A stretch of 64,000 nucleotides of DNA, from positions 1,240,001 through 1,304,000 of the forward strand of contig OZ220727.1 in the NCBI GenBank assembly GCA_965116865.1. Direction: 5' to 3'. Source of the stretch: Aldehydirespirator sp965116865. GTDB lineage: Bacteria; Actinomycetota; Acidimicrobiia; Acidimicrobiales; Aldehydirespiratoraceae. This document shows positions 26,351 to 33,163 of the stretch, piece by piece. Within the stretch, counting starts at the first letter, position 1; each line of letters starts with the position of its first letter. The notes below the pieces were generated by a model that saw nothing but the letters and a program-made list of their open reading frames with translations, was not told where the DNA came from and searched no databases. The position numbers and the translations under genes are program-made.

Positions 26351-27367
26351 TTACGGCACGTCGCCGGCGGCGGCGACGGTGACATGTCCCTCGTCGCGCA
26401 TCCAGGCGACCGAATCGGCCAGCGAGTCCCTCACGGAGCGAAGGACCACGCCGGTGTCCTGCTCGGTGAAGGAGTTGTCGCCGGCGCAGGTGTTGCACAT
26501 GTACTCCACCCCCTCGGAGGTGAGGATCAGATCGAGGCCGAAGCGGCGGGCCAGGTCGCCCACCCGGCCCCACGCCCACAACATCGCCCGGGGCGCCGGC
26601 ACCGACTTCAGGTTCCGGCCGGTCACCTCGCAAAGCAGCGAGTACAGCCTGTCAGACTCGAGATGGTGGCCGAACATCACGTAGCGTCTGGGGCCGCGGC
26701 CGGCCTGCATCGACGCCGCGACGACCGCCGCGACGTCGCGCACATCGACCAGGTTCACCGAATAGCCGGGCGAGCGCAGGAAGGGCTTGGTCAAACACAG
26801 CCTCAGCGGCTTGAACTGGGCCGACTCGCCGTAGTCGCCGGGACCGATCACGCCGCCGGGGTAGACGATTACAACGCCGTGGCCGGAGTCCTGGAGCCGC
26901 CGGGCCAGGCGCTCGCTGTCGGCCTTGGACCGGGCGTACGGCATCCGGGAATTCCCGACCGGATGGTCGGCGGTCACCGGGTCGGCGCGGAACGGGAACA
27001 ACGCCGCGATGCTCGACACATGCACGATCGGGTCGCAGCCCGCGTCCGCTGCCGCCACCAGCACGTTGAGGGCGCCCACGAAGTTGCTCGCCTCGACGGC
27101 GGCCACCGAACTCGGGTCGATGCCCACAACCGCTGCCGCATGCACCGCCGCGTCGCAGCCGTCCACCGCGGCCGCCACCGCCGCCGAGTCGGCGATGTCG
27201 CCCTCGACAGTCTCCAACGACGCGAGATCGACCCCCACCCGGGCGGTGACCGTCTCGAGCTTGGCCGGCGTGCGCACCAGAGCCCGCACGACGTGGCCCG
27301 CGTCCTGGAGGGCCTTGGACGCGTGGGATCCCACGAAGCCCGTGGCACCGGTTACCAGCACTCTCAT
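26351..27367 (-). CDS. NAD-dependent epimerase/dehydratase family protein (extended SDR)
   Basis: A 338-residue extended short-chain dehydrogenase. The nucleotide loop is VTGATGFVGSH; the active site has Ser in VHVSSIAA and YARSK as YxxxK; substrate-binding regions include VYPGGVIGPGDYG and VNLVDVRDVAA. The family works on nucleotide sugars, dihydroflavonol-like or sterol substrates; the exact one cannot be read. Two cysteines (YMCNTCAGD) near the C-terminus are unusual. The ATG at 27367 is preceded by GGGAGG. That ATG is overlapped by the TGA of a 25-codon mini-ORF made by a 74-bp duplication of the gene start. Confidence 0.88.
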   Translation of the reverse strand: MRVLVTGATGFVGSHASKALQDAGHVVRALVRTPAKLETVTARVGVDLASLETVEGDIADSAAVAAAVDGCDAAVHAAAVVGIDPSSVAAVEASNFVGALNVLVAAADAGCDPIVHVSSIAALFPFRADPVTADHPVGNSRMPYARSKADSERLARRLQDSGHGVVIVYPGGVIGPGDYGESAQFKPLRLCLTKPFLRSPGYSVNLVDVRDVAAVVAASMQAGRGPRRYVMFGHHLESDRLYSLLCEVTGRNLKSVPAPRAMLWAWGRVGDLARRFGLDLILTSEGVEYMCNTCAGDNSFTEQDTGVVLRSVRDSLADSVAWMRDEGHVTVAAAGDVP

Positions 27368-27471
27368 CGTCCACCTCCCGAAGAACCCTGCGAGGCTGTC
27401 CGGTGGTGGCCCTGCACCACGAGGATGTCTGGAGCTCTCATCGTCCACCTCCCGAACCCTGCGAGGCTAGC
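27361..27471 (-). repeat. 74-bp duplication of the epimerase start (ATGA relay)
   Basis: CTCTCATCGTCCACCTCCCG occurs at 27361 and 27435. On the coding strand this duplicates GGGAGGTGGACGATGAGAG, that is the Shine-Dalgarno, start codon and next bases. The extra copy opens a mini-ORF at 27441 (MRAPDILVVQG...) of 25 codons whose TGA overlaps the true ATG at 27367 as ATGA. A further upstream frame ends with the same tail (SGGGR stop) and overlaps the ATG at 27441 in the same way. Confidence 0.9.
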
Positions 27472-27538
27472 CTCGACCGTCCACGAGCGGCCGGCGGCCC
27501 GGCGCTGCGGCCACGCAGGCGCACCGTCGGGACACGAG

Positions 27539-27718
27539 CGACGAAGACAACACCGCGCCGCGAGGGGTGCGCCATGCTCTCCGAGAGTTTCTTCTTGTTC
27601 CCAATGCGCGGCGACGAAGACAACACCGCGCCGCGAGGGGTGTGCTATGCTCTCCGAGAGTTTCTTCTTGTTCCCAATGCGCGGCGACGAAGACAACACC
27701 GCGCCGCGAGGGGTGCGC
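27539..27718. repeat. 73-bp tandem array between dtd and the epimerase gene
   Basis: CGACGAAGACAACACCGCGC recurs at 27539, 27612 and 27685 (period 73), the last copy partial. The constant part ends in GAGGGGTG and the spacer contains GAGAGTTTCTTCTTGTTCCC. Minus-strand frames through the array have no stop codon, so all three frames are open. It lies between dtd and the 74-bp duplication. Confidence 0.92.
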
Positions 27719-27778
27719 CGTCGGATCTCCGACGCCAACCAGGATCTCGATGGCGGCAGCGGAGAACTCGAAATGGGA

Positions 27779-28216
27779 TCAGACTTCGAGCATCAGGGTG
27801 ACCGGGCCGTCGTTGGTGAGTTCCACCGCCATGTTCGCCCCGAAGGAGCCGGTGGCCACGGCTGCGCCCAGACGCCGCAGTTCGTCCACCAGTTCGTCGA
27901 TCAGCCGGGCCGCCTCGCCGGGGGCGGCCGCCGCGATGAACGATGGGCGGCGGCCCTTGCGGGTGTCGCCGTACAGGGTGAACTGGCTGACGACCAGCAG
28001 TTCGCCGCCGGCGTCGGCCACCGACAGGTCCATGTGGCCGTCGTCGTCGGCGAAGATGCGGAGATGCCACAGCTTGGAGGCCAGCTTCACTGCCACCGCC
28101 TGGCTGTCATCGTGGGTCACCCCGACCAGGCAGCACAGCCCCGGACCGATCTCGCCCACCACCCGGCCGTCCACCCGCACTCTGGCTTCGGCGACCCGCT
28201 GCACCAGCGCCCTCAT
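27779..28216 (-). CDS. dtd: D-aminoacyl-tRNA deacylase
   Basis: A 145-residue enzyme of standard length that removes D-amino acids mischarged on tRNA. It opens RALVQRVAEARVRVDG and contains the diagnostic SQFTLYGDTRKGRRPSF and the cross-subunit Gly-cisPro region NDGPVT near the C-terminus. All DTD signature motifs are intact. It is divergent from the TauE/SafE gene and its downstream flank carries the 73-bp array. Confidence 0.95.
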   Translation of the reverse strand: MRALVQRVAEARVRVDGRVVGEIGPGLCCLVGVTHDDSQAVAVKLASKLWHLRIFADDDGHMDLSVADAGGELLVVSQFTLYGDTRKGRRPSFIAAAAPGEAARLIDELVDELRRLGAAVATGSFGANMAVELTNDGPVTLMLEV

Positions 28217-28300
28217 GGGGCCAGCCTACGGATCAGACCGCCCGGCACCGGCCTGTCCCGTCTCGAACGGCCGGCCGCGACCGTGCCGTGGAACACCCCG

Positions 28301-28631
28301 GGTGGCACCAGATGAGCACGACCGAGCTGATAGTCGCCGGACGTCGGCAAGCCGCCACACCCACATTCCCGGCCGGTGGCACCAGATGAGCACGACCGAG
28401 CTGATAGTCGCCGGACGTCGGCAAGCCGCCACACCCACATTCCCGGCCGGTGGCACCAGATGAGCACGACCGAGCTGATAGTCGCCGGACGTCGGCAAGC
28501 CGCCACACCCACATTCCCGGCCGGTGGCACCAGATGAGCACGACCGAGCTGATAGTCGCCGGACGTCGGCAAGCCGCCACACCCACATTCCCGGCCGGTG
28601 GCACCAGATGAGCACGACCGAGCTGATAGTC
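28301..28631 (+). repeat. 74-bp tandem array on the TauE/SafE start (ATGA relay of four mini-ORFs)
   Basis: ATGAGCACGACCGAGCTGAT recurs at 28312, 28386, 28460, 28534 and 28608, exactly 74 bp apart; the last is the real gene. Each of the four upstream units opens a 25-codon ORF, MSTTELIV followed by AGRRQAATP and ending PAGGTR, whose TGA overlaps the next ATG as ATGA. A short GTG-started leader frame (28283) also ends at the first ATGA with the same GGTR tail. Confidence 0.95.
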
Positions 28632-29351
28632 GTCGGCGTGGCCTCCGGACTGGCGATGCTTGCCAAGAGCGCCACAGGGCTCGGCTACCCGCTGGTGGCC
28701 ATCCCGGTCGTGGCGTCCGTGGTCGGGGTGGAGACCGCTGTGGTGGTTGTGACCCTGCCCAATGCGGCGGCCAACCTCCTCATCGGCTGGCGCACCCGCC
28801 ACGCTCGCTCGGAGTCGCGCGACTTGCTTATGCTGACCGCGTCGTCGGCGGGGGGCGCGATCCTGGGTGCGTTGATTCTGGTCTCCGCTCCCGAGAGACC
28901 GCTACTGCTGGTGCTGGCGGCCACGGTGCTGCTGTTCGTGGTCCGGTCCCTGTGGTTCGAGGAGGCGACCGTATCGCCATCAGCGGGACGGCGAGCCTCG
29001 CCTCTCGTGGGCGGGGCAGCAGGATTGATGCAGGGCGCCGTCGGTGTGTCTGGTCCCATCATCGGGTCGTGGCTGTACGCCTACCGGCTGCCCCGCGACG
29101 CCTACATCTTCTCGCTGGCTGTGCTGTTCCTGCTGTCCGGAGCCGCCCAGATCGCCACCTTGGCGTCGATCGGCGCCTACAGCGGTGACCGGCTGGCAGC
29201 GGCCGCTGTGGGACTGGGGCCGGTGCTGGCCGTGCTGCCCGCCGGGGAACACCTCCGAGCCAGATTGTCGGGCCCTCAGTTCGACCGGGCCGTGCTGGGG
29301 CTGCTGGCAGTGTCGGGCGCGACCTTGGTGGTACAGGCCGTCACCGGCTAG
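28608..29351 (+). CDS. TauE/SafE (DUF81) family membrane permease
   Basis: A 247-residue integral membrane protein with about eight hydrophobic segments and the two-half layout of the family: GLGYPLVAIPVVASVVGVET in the first half, then LVGGAAGLMQGAVGVSGPII in the second. Such proteins are predicted exporters or importers of sulfonates, sulfite or related anions. The ATG at 28608 is the fifth in a chain of 74-bp start duplications. The stop codon TAG at 29349-29351 coincides with the TA target site of the IS630 element and is preserved by it. Confidence 0.88.
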   Translation: MSTTELIVVGVASGLAMLAKSATGLGYPLVAIPVVASVVGVETAVVVVTLPNAAANLLIGWRTRHARSESRDLLMLTASSAGGAILGALILVSAPERPLLLVLAATVLLFVVRSLWFEEATVSPSAGRRASPLVGGAAGLMQGAVGVSGPIIGSWLYAYRLPRDAYIFSLAVLFLLSGAAQIATLASIGAYSGDRLAAAAVGLGPVLAVLPAGEHLRARLSGPQFDRAVLGLLAVSGATLVVQAVTG

Positions 29352-30448
29352 TGTCCTGAGTCAGGAATTCGTTGGAGATATGTTGCCGGGTTGTGGAGTA
29401 TCTCGTCGGCGCTCTTGTGCCATGTGAACGGGCGAGGGTTGTGGTTCCAGTGGTCGATCCAGTGCTGGATGGAGCCGGTGAGCTCTTTGGTGCTGGTGTG
29501 GGTGCCGCGGCGGATCCATTTGGTGGTGAGCTCGGCGAACCAGCGCTCGACGAGGTTCGTCCACGAGCTGTGGGTGGGGGTGAAGTGGAAGCTGAAGCGG
29601 GGGTGGCGCAGCAGCCAGCGCTGTATGGCGGGGGTCTTGTGGGTGGAGGAGTTGTCCAGCACGACATGCGCCTTGAGGCCCTCGGGGGCTTCGCTGTCGA
29701 TGAGGTCCAGGAACTTGCGGAACTCGATGGCGCGGCGGCGCGCGGTCATCGAGGAGATGGCTTTGCCCGAGGCGGCGTCGAGCGCCGCGTAGAGGTTGGT
29801 GGTGCCGAAGCGGCGGTAGTCGTGGGTTCGGCGCTGGGGCACACCCGGCATCAAGGCAAGCACCGGCGCGGCGCGGTCGAGAGCCTGGATCCGGGTCTTG
29901 TCGTCCGCGCAGAGCACCACCGCTGCCTCCGGCGGGTTCAAGCACAGCCCGGCGACGTCGCGCGCCTTGTCGATGAACTGGGGGTCCGGCGACACCTTGA
30001 ACTCCTCCACGCCATGGGGCCTGAGCCCGAAGGCCCGCCACATCCTCGAGACCGTCGACTGCGACAGCGCCACCTGCGCGGCCATCGAGCGCGTCGACCA
30101 GTGCGTCGCGCCCTCAGGAGCCGACTCCAGCGTCTTGACGATCACCTCCTGCACCTTGTCGTCGCTCACCGTGCGCGGCGCGCCCGGACGCGGCTCGTCG
30201 CAGAGCCCGCCCAACCCGCGCCCCGCGAACCGGCGCCGCCACTTCGACACCGTCGCCTCGCTGCACCCCAGCGACACCGCGATCGACTCGTTCGTCTCCC
30301 CCGCGGCCGCGCCCAGCACTATCCGGCACCGCAACGCCAGAGCCCGCGACGACTTCGGGCGCCGCGCCCACCGCTCCAGCGTCTCGCGCTGCTCATCGGC
30401 GAGCACCACCTCCACCCCACGACGGCCCCTAGCCACCACTGCCTCCAA
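29348..30448 (-). CDS. IS630-family transposase
   Basis: A 366-residue transposase. The N-terminal helix-turn-helix region reads ESIAVSLGCSEATVSKWRRR; the catalytic DDE triad is Asp in LCADDKTRIQALDR, Asp in VVLDNSSTHKTP and Glu in SSWTNLVERWFAE. No frameshift is visible, so it may be active. The last codon TAG is completed by the flanking base outside the element. It shares nearly the whole protein with the truncated copy on the opposite strand at 34.6 kb. Confidence 0.93.
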   Translation of the reverse strand: MEAVVARGRRGVEVVLADEQRETLERWARRPKSSRALALRCRIVLGAAAGETNESIAVSLGCSEATVSKWRRRFAGRGLGGLCDEPRPGAPRTVSDDKVQEVIVKTLESAPEGATHWSTRSMAAQVALSQSTVSRMWRAFGLRPHGVEEFKVSPDPQFIDKARDVAGLCLNPPEAAVVLCADDKTRIQALDRAAPVLALMPGVPQRRTHDYRRFGTTNLYAALDAASGKAISSMTARRRAIEFRKFLDLIDSEAPEGLKAHVVLDNSSTHKTPAIQRWLLRHPRFSFHFTPTHSSWTNLVERWFAELTTKWIRRGTHTSTKELTGSIQHWIDHWNHNPRPFTWHKSADEILHNPATYLQRIPDSGH

Positions 30449-30513
30449 TCACCGCCCGCATCCACACCAACCACACCACAACCAACCCCAATAACTAAAG
30501 ACTCAGGACACTA
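29349..30513. mobile_element. IS630-family insertion sequence, intact copy 1
   Basis: About 1.16 kb bounded by TA dinucleotides. The ends TAGTGTCCTGAGTC at 29349 and GACTCAGGACACTA at 30500-30513 form inverted repeats of about 14 bp. The single transposase gene is complete. Insertion hit the TA of a stop codon at the junction of two convergent genes. A 5'-truncated second copy lies at 34619-35578 in the opposite orientation. Confidence 0.9.
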
Positions 30514-30680
30514 GGGCTCCAGCGCCAGGCGACGGGCCACGCAGCCAGCGGGCCCAGCGTGACGACAACCAAGCTGAACACCAGCTGAGAGGCTGTGGTG
30601 GGCACATCGGCCACCCAGTGGCCGTAGACGTGAGCCGCCTGGGCCGCGAGATGAACTACTGCGATGGCCGCTAGGACCAC
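30495..30680 (-). CDS. Small hypothetical membrane protein with IS-modified C-terminus
   Basis: A 61-residue frame from GTG 30680 with two likely membrane helices (LAAIAVVHLAAQAAHVYGHW and QLVFSLVVVTLGPLAAWPVA). Its last residues SVLSL are encoded by the end of the IS630 element; without the insertion the frame would have ended after two different residues, overlapping the end of the TauE/SafE gene. The frame is open upstream to 30722 without another usual start codon. I do not recognise the family; it may be real or a decayed fragment of a longer gene. Confidence 0.4.
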   Translation of the reverse strand: MVLAAIAVVHLAAQAAHVYGHWVADVPTTASQLVFSLVVVTLGPLAAWPVAWRWSPSVLSL

Positions 30681-30806
30681 GAGGTCAAATCGCGCAGGCG
30701 TCGCCAGGGGGACGAGGCCGACCTATCGGGCTTCCAGGACGCTTAGCCGACCGCACAGCTCGGCCACCAAGGCGCAAGCTCGACTCTGAGAAGTTGGCGG
30801 CGCGGT

Positions 30807-31208
30807 CTACGGCACGCCGGGGGAGGCTGTGGGAATACCCAACTCCCGCGCGGCGGCTAGCTGGCGACTGTCGTAGCTGACGAAGCCGGCCACATCGTCA
30901 CCGAGTTGTTCGGCGCAGGCCACGTAGACCGCATCGAGCGAGCGCAGTCCGGGGCCAGGAATCCGGCCGGCCCGGTCCAGCAGAGCGGGGCTGAGCCGGA
31001 CCTTGTGGACTGCGGCCAAGTGCTCGTCGCAGCTCCGCATCACGGATGGTGCCGAATGAGCGACCCCGCGCCGGGCCTCTGTGCGCAGCAAGTCCGACGA
31101 AGCCAGTCGGCGCCCGTGCGCCCATCGCCTCAACTCCGCAGACTCCGGCTCTACGACTACCAGCTTGAGGAACGCCGAAGCGTCCAAGAACCATAGATCA
31201 CCGCTCAT
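30807..31208 (-). CDS. vapC: VapC-type PIN-domain toxin
   Basis: A 133-residue PIN-domain ribonuclease. Acidic active-site residues appear as Asp in WFLDASAFLKL, Glu in LLRTEARRG, Asp in LRSLDAVYVA and Asp in FVSYDSRQLAAA. VapC toxins cleave tRNA or rRNA when not bound by their antitoxin. The ATG at 31208 lies inside the 3' end of the antitoxin gene (11-bp overlap), typical of vapBC operons. The module lies just beyond the IS630 element in a mobile-rich stretch. Confidence 0.93.
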   Translation of the reverse strand: MSGDLWFLDASAFLKLVVVEPESAELRRWAHGRRLASSDLLRTEARRGVAHSAPSVMRSCDEHLAAVHKVRLSPALLDRAGRIPGPGLRSLDAVYVACAEQLGDDVAGFVSYDSRQLAAARELGIPTASPGVP

Positions 31209-31485
31209 GGCGACGTAGTTCGGCCAAGCGCTCACTGGGCGACTGCTCGCCGGGCGGGATCTCTATCGGTTCGAGCCTCTCCATCACCTCGTCCAGATCC
31301 TCGGTCGCGAGCGTGACCAGCCCCTCGGCGGCCAGTCGCTCCAGAACGCCTCCCGGCGGTGCCACTGGACTCAGCCGCGCCACGGGAACACCCCGGACGG
31401 TAATCTCATAGGTCTCGCCCTCCGCGACCCGACGCAGCCACCGGCTGGCGTGCTGCCGCAGCTCGCGCACTCCGATCCGCTCCAT
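31198..31485 (-). CDS. vapB: Phd/YefM-like antitoxin (VapB)
   Basis: A 95-residue protein whose N-terminal half, RIGVRELRQHASRWLRRVAE then GETYEITVRGVPVARLSPV, is the Phd/YefM DNA-binding fold. The C-terminal half is acidic and probably wraps the toxin. It is translated from the ATG at 31485, which directly follows a 17-bp palindrome and has a TACCAT box ending 7 nt before the A, indicating a leaderless, self-repressed operon. Confidence 0.92.
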   Translation of the reverse strand: MERIGVRELRQHASRWLRRVAEGETYEITVRGVPVARLSPVAPPGGVLERLAAEGLVTLATEDLDEVMERLEPIEIPPGEQSPSERLAELRRHER

Positions 31486-31502
31486 GTGCTACATGGTAGC
31501 AC
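31486..31502 (-). promoter_or_regulatory. Palindromic operator and leaderless -10 of vapBC
   Basis: GTGCTAC ATG GTAGCAC is a perfect 7-bp inverted repeat directly adjacent to the vapB start codon. On the coding strand it contains TACCAT (31498-31493), 7 nt before the ATG, so the operator overlaps the -10 box. Confidence 0.7.
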
Positions 31503-31546
31503 TAAGTCTCCTCCTCGGTGGGTCGACCGTCGGGACGGCCAAGCCG

Positions 31547-31717
31547 CTAGGCAGGCTGCGCGGGGTGGCGGGTCGCCCACTCGGCTAGCTGGCGCCGGAC
31601 GCGGTCGACGTCCTCGCCGCTGACGGGCCGGGAGATCGAGACGTGATCGTCGTCGGCCCTGACAATGAAGTCGAAGCGTCCAGCGTTGGCGAAGGCCTGG
31701 CCGTTGTTGTCGCTCAT
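31547..31717 (-). CDS. Small hypothetical protein coupled to DUF3467
   Basis: A 56-residue, hydrophilic protein beginning MSDNNGQAF, with RFDFIVRADDDHVSISRPVS in the middle and an amphipathic helix (VDRVRRQLAEWATR) near the end. Its ATG overlaps the stop of the DUF3467 gene by ATGA, so it is translationally coupled and probably acts with it. I do not recognise a family. Confidence 0.55.
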   Translation of the reverse strand: MSDNNGQAFANAGRFDFIVRADDDHVSISRPVSGEDVDRVRRQLAEWATRHPAQPA

Positions 31718-32007
31718 GGTGTCTCCTTCGGTGGTCTGGGCGTGATGCGGCCGTGCTGCCGCTCGTAGCGGTCGATGTTGGCCGACATGGCCTGGACGAT
31801 CCGGAACATGGCGCTGGTCGGGATCTTCATCCGGGCCACCACCAACACATCCTGGGCGTCGCCGTCGTGGGTGGGGGAACGGTGCGAGGTAAAGTCGATC
31901 GTGAACTCGTGGGGCGTGTTCCATACGAGCGCGCCGTTGGCGTACGTGCCGCCGGGAGGCACGGACTCATTGAACGTGACATTCATGACAGTGTCATCTG
32001 ATGTCAT
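31714..32007 (-). CDS. DUF3467 domain protein
   Basis: A 97-residue protein with the DUF3467 pattern: a beta-rich part with WNTPHEFTIDF, then VLVVARMKIPTSAMFRIVQA and MSANIDRYERQHGRI. The function of this family is unknown. The start is taken at 32007 (MTSDDTVMN); the methionine seven codons on (MNVTFNES) is an alternative. It is the first gene of a two-gene unit with the 56-residue protein. No mobile-element feature is attached to it. Confidence 0.75.
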   Translation of the reverse strand: MTSDDTVMNVTFNESVPPGGTYANGALVWNTPHEFTIDFTSHRSPTHDGDAQDVLVVARMKIPTSAMFRIVQAMSANIDRYERQHGRITPRPPKETP

Positions 32008-32151
32008 ATATTTTAGTGTATCACGCTGCCAATCGAATGCAACCAGACAAGAATGAAGTATCCCGAAAGATCCCGTGTGCTCCCAGACATTGGAATAGCG
32101 AGCGCCAGGTTTCGGTTCGCGAAATCGAGACTCCAGGGAGGTGACGGCTGG
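32008..32151. other. Divergent promoter region, AT-richer than its surroundings
   Basis: The gap between DUF3467 and the cation transporter contains TATATTTTAGTGTATCAC near 32006-32023, well above the local AT content, so promoters for both directions probably lie here. I cannot fix the boxes. Confidence 0.35.
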
Positions 32152-32787
32152 ATGGCACTGACGACGCCCACGACCAGGGACCAGGCCGTCACCCGCCAGA
32201 AGTGGCTGACGGGCACCACCATCAGCTGGAACGTCGTCGAGGGCGTGATCGCCATCGCCGCCGGGCTCGCCGCCGGCTCGGTCAGCCTGATCGGCTTCGG
32301 CCTCGACTCCGGCGTCGAGGTGTCTGCCGCGGTGATCCTGGCGTGGCGGCTGGCCCAGGAGCGCCGAACCGGCTGCAAGCAGGACGCCGACAAGCGGGCC
32401 CAGCGACTGATCGCGATGAGCTTCGCCGCGCTGGCCGTCTACGTGGGCGTGGAGTCGATACGCGACTTGGTGCTGGCCCACCGTCCCGAGGAGTCGCCGA
32501 TCGGGATCGCCATCGCGGCACTGTCCCTGGTGGTCATGCCGGTGCTGGCCCTCGCCAAGCGGCGCCTCGCTCCGGTCATCGGGTCGCGAGCAGTCGAAGC
32601 CGAGGCCACCCAGACCGTGCTGTGCGCGCTCATGTCAGGCGGACTGCTCCTCGGGCTTGCTGCCAACGCCGCCCTGGGCTGGTGGTGGGCCGACCCGCTG
32701 GCCGGCCTGTTCATCGCCTCGCTGGCCACCTACGAGACGGTGAAGGTGTGGCGGGCCGAGTCCCTCGACCACACCTGTTGCGGCTGA
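32152..32787 (+). CDS. Cation transporter resembling the cation diffusion facilitator family
   Basis: A 211-residue membrane protein with about six hydrophobic segments. GSVSLIGFGLDSGVEVSAAV in the second segment matches the CDF region that carries the metal-binding Asp, and WWADPLAGLFIASLATYETV matches the segment with the second Asp. The cytoplasmic C-terminal domain of longer CDF proteins is missing; it ends with SLDHTCCG. It probably exports a divalent metal, with substrate unknown. GGGAGG lies just before the ATG at 32152. The zinc-binding ZnuA-type gene follows after the tRNA. Confidence 0.8.
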   Translation: MALTTPTTRDQAVTRQKWLTGTTISWNVVEGVIAIAAGLAAGSVSLIGFGLDSGVEVSAAVILAWRLAQERRTGCKQDADKRAQRLIAMSFAALAVYVGVESIRDLVLAHRPEESPIGIAIAALSLVVMPVLALAKRRLAPVIGSRAVEAEATQTVLCALMSGGLLLGLAANAALGWWWADPLAGLFIASLATYETVKVWRAESLDHTCCG

Positions 32788-32837
32788 CGCCGGCCCGTGG
32801 GGGCAGGCAGCGCCCCCGGATAGCATCGAGCCTCCAC

Positions 32838-32925
32838 GTCGGAGTGGCGGAATTGGCAGACGCGCTAGCTTGAGGGGCTAGTGCCCTTATTGGGCGTGGG
32901 CGTTCAAGTCCCCCCTCCGACACCA
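32838..32925 (+). tRNA. tRNA-Leu (GAG)
   Basis: Acceptor GTCGGAG (32838-32844) pairs with CTCCGAC (32915-32921), followed by A and an encoded CCA. The D-arm has TGGCGGAATTGGCAGACGCG, the anticodon stem is CTAGC/GCTAG with loop TTGAGGG (anticodon GAG), a long variable arm follows as expected for leucine, and the T-loop is GTTCAAGTC. Confidence 0.97.
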
Positions 32926-33096
32926 CCGCTAACCCTCGGTGCGGCCGAGAGTTGGGGCTCGCTGGCTTGTGTCCGGGTTGTGACCGAGCTCCCATCGACT
33001 TGAGGTGTTCGGCACCTGCCCCGACTGCTCCTGATCGGCCGAGCGGCCACGGAGACGCCCGAAACCCCACAGGCTTCGAGATCGTTGTCACCTGAG

Positions 33097-33128
33097 TTGT
33101 GAGAATGAGACTTATTCGCATTATAGTG
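33097..33128 (+). promoter_or_regulatory. Possible Zur/Fur-type operator and promoter of the ZnuA-type gene
   Basis: GAATGAGACTTATTC (33103-33117) is a near-palindrome (13 of 15 positions symmetric) resembling Fur-family metalloregulator boxes. TATAGT (33123-33128) just downstream may be the -10 box. Zinc-dependent repression is plausible given the product but is inferred. Confidence 0.45.
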
Positions 33129-33163
33129 CTGGGCACCGTTCTCAACATCGAAGGAGCACAGCC

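Noticed and set aside
29372..30514. Long frame on the plus strand of the IS630 element
   Set aside because: Shadow of the transposase gene; the same shadow appears at 34548-35555 in copy 2.
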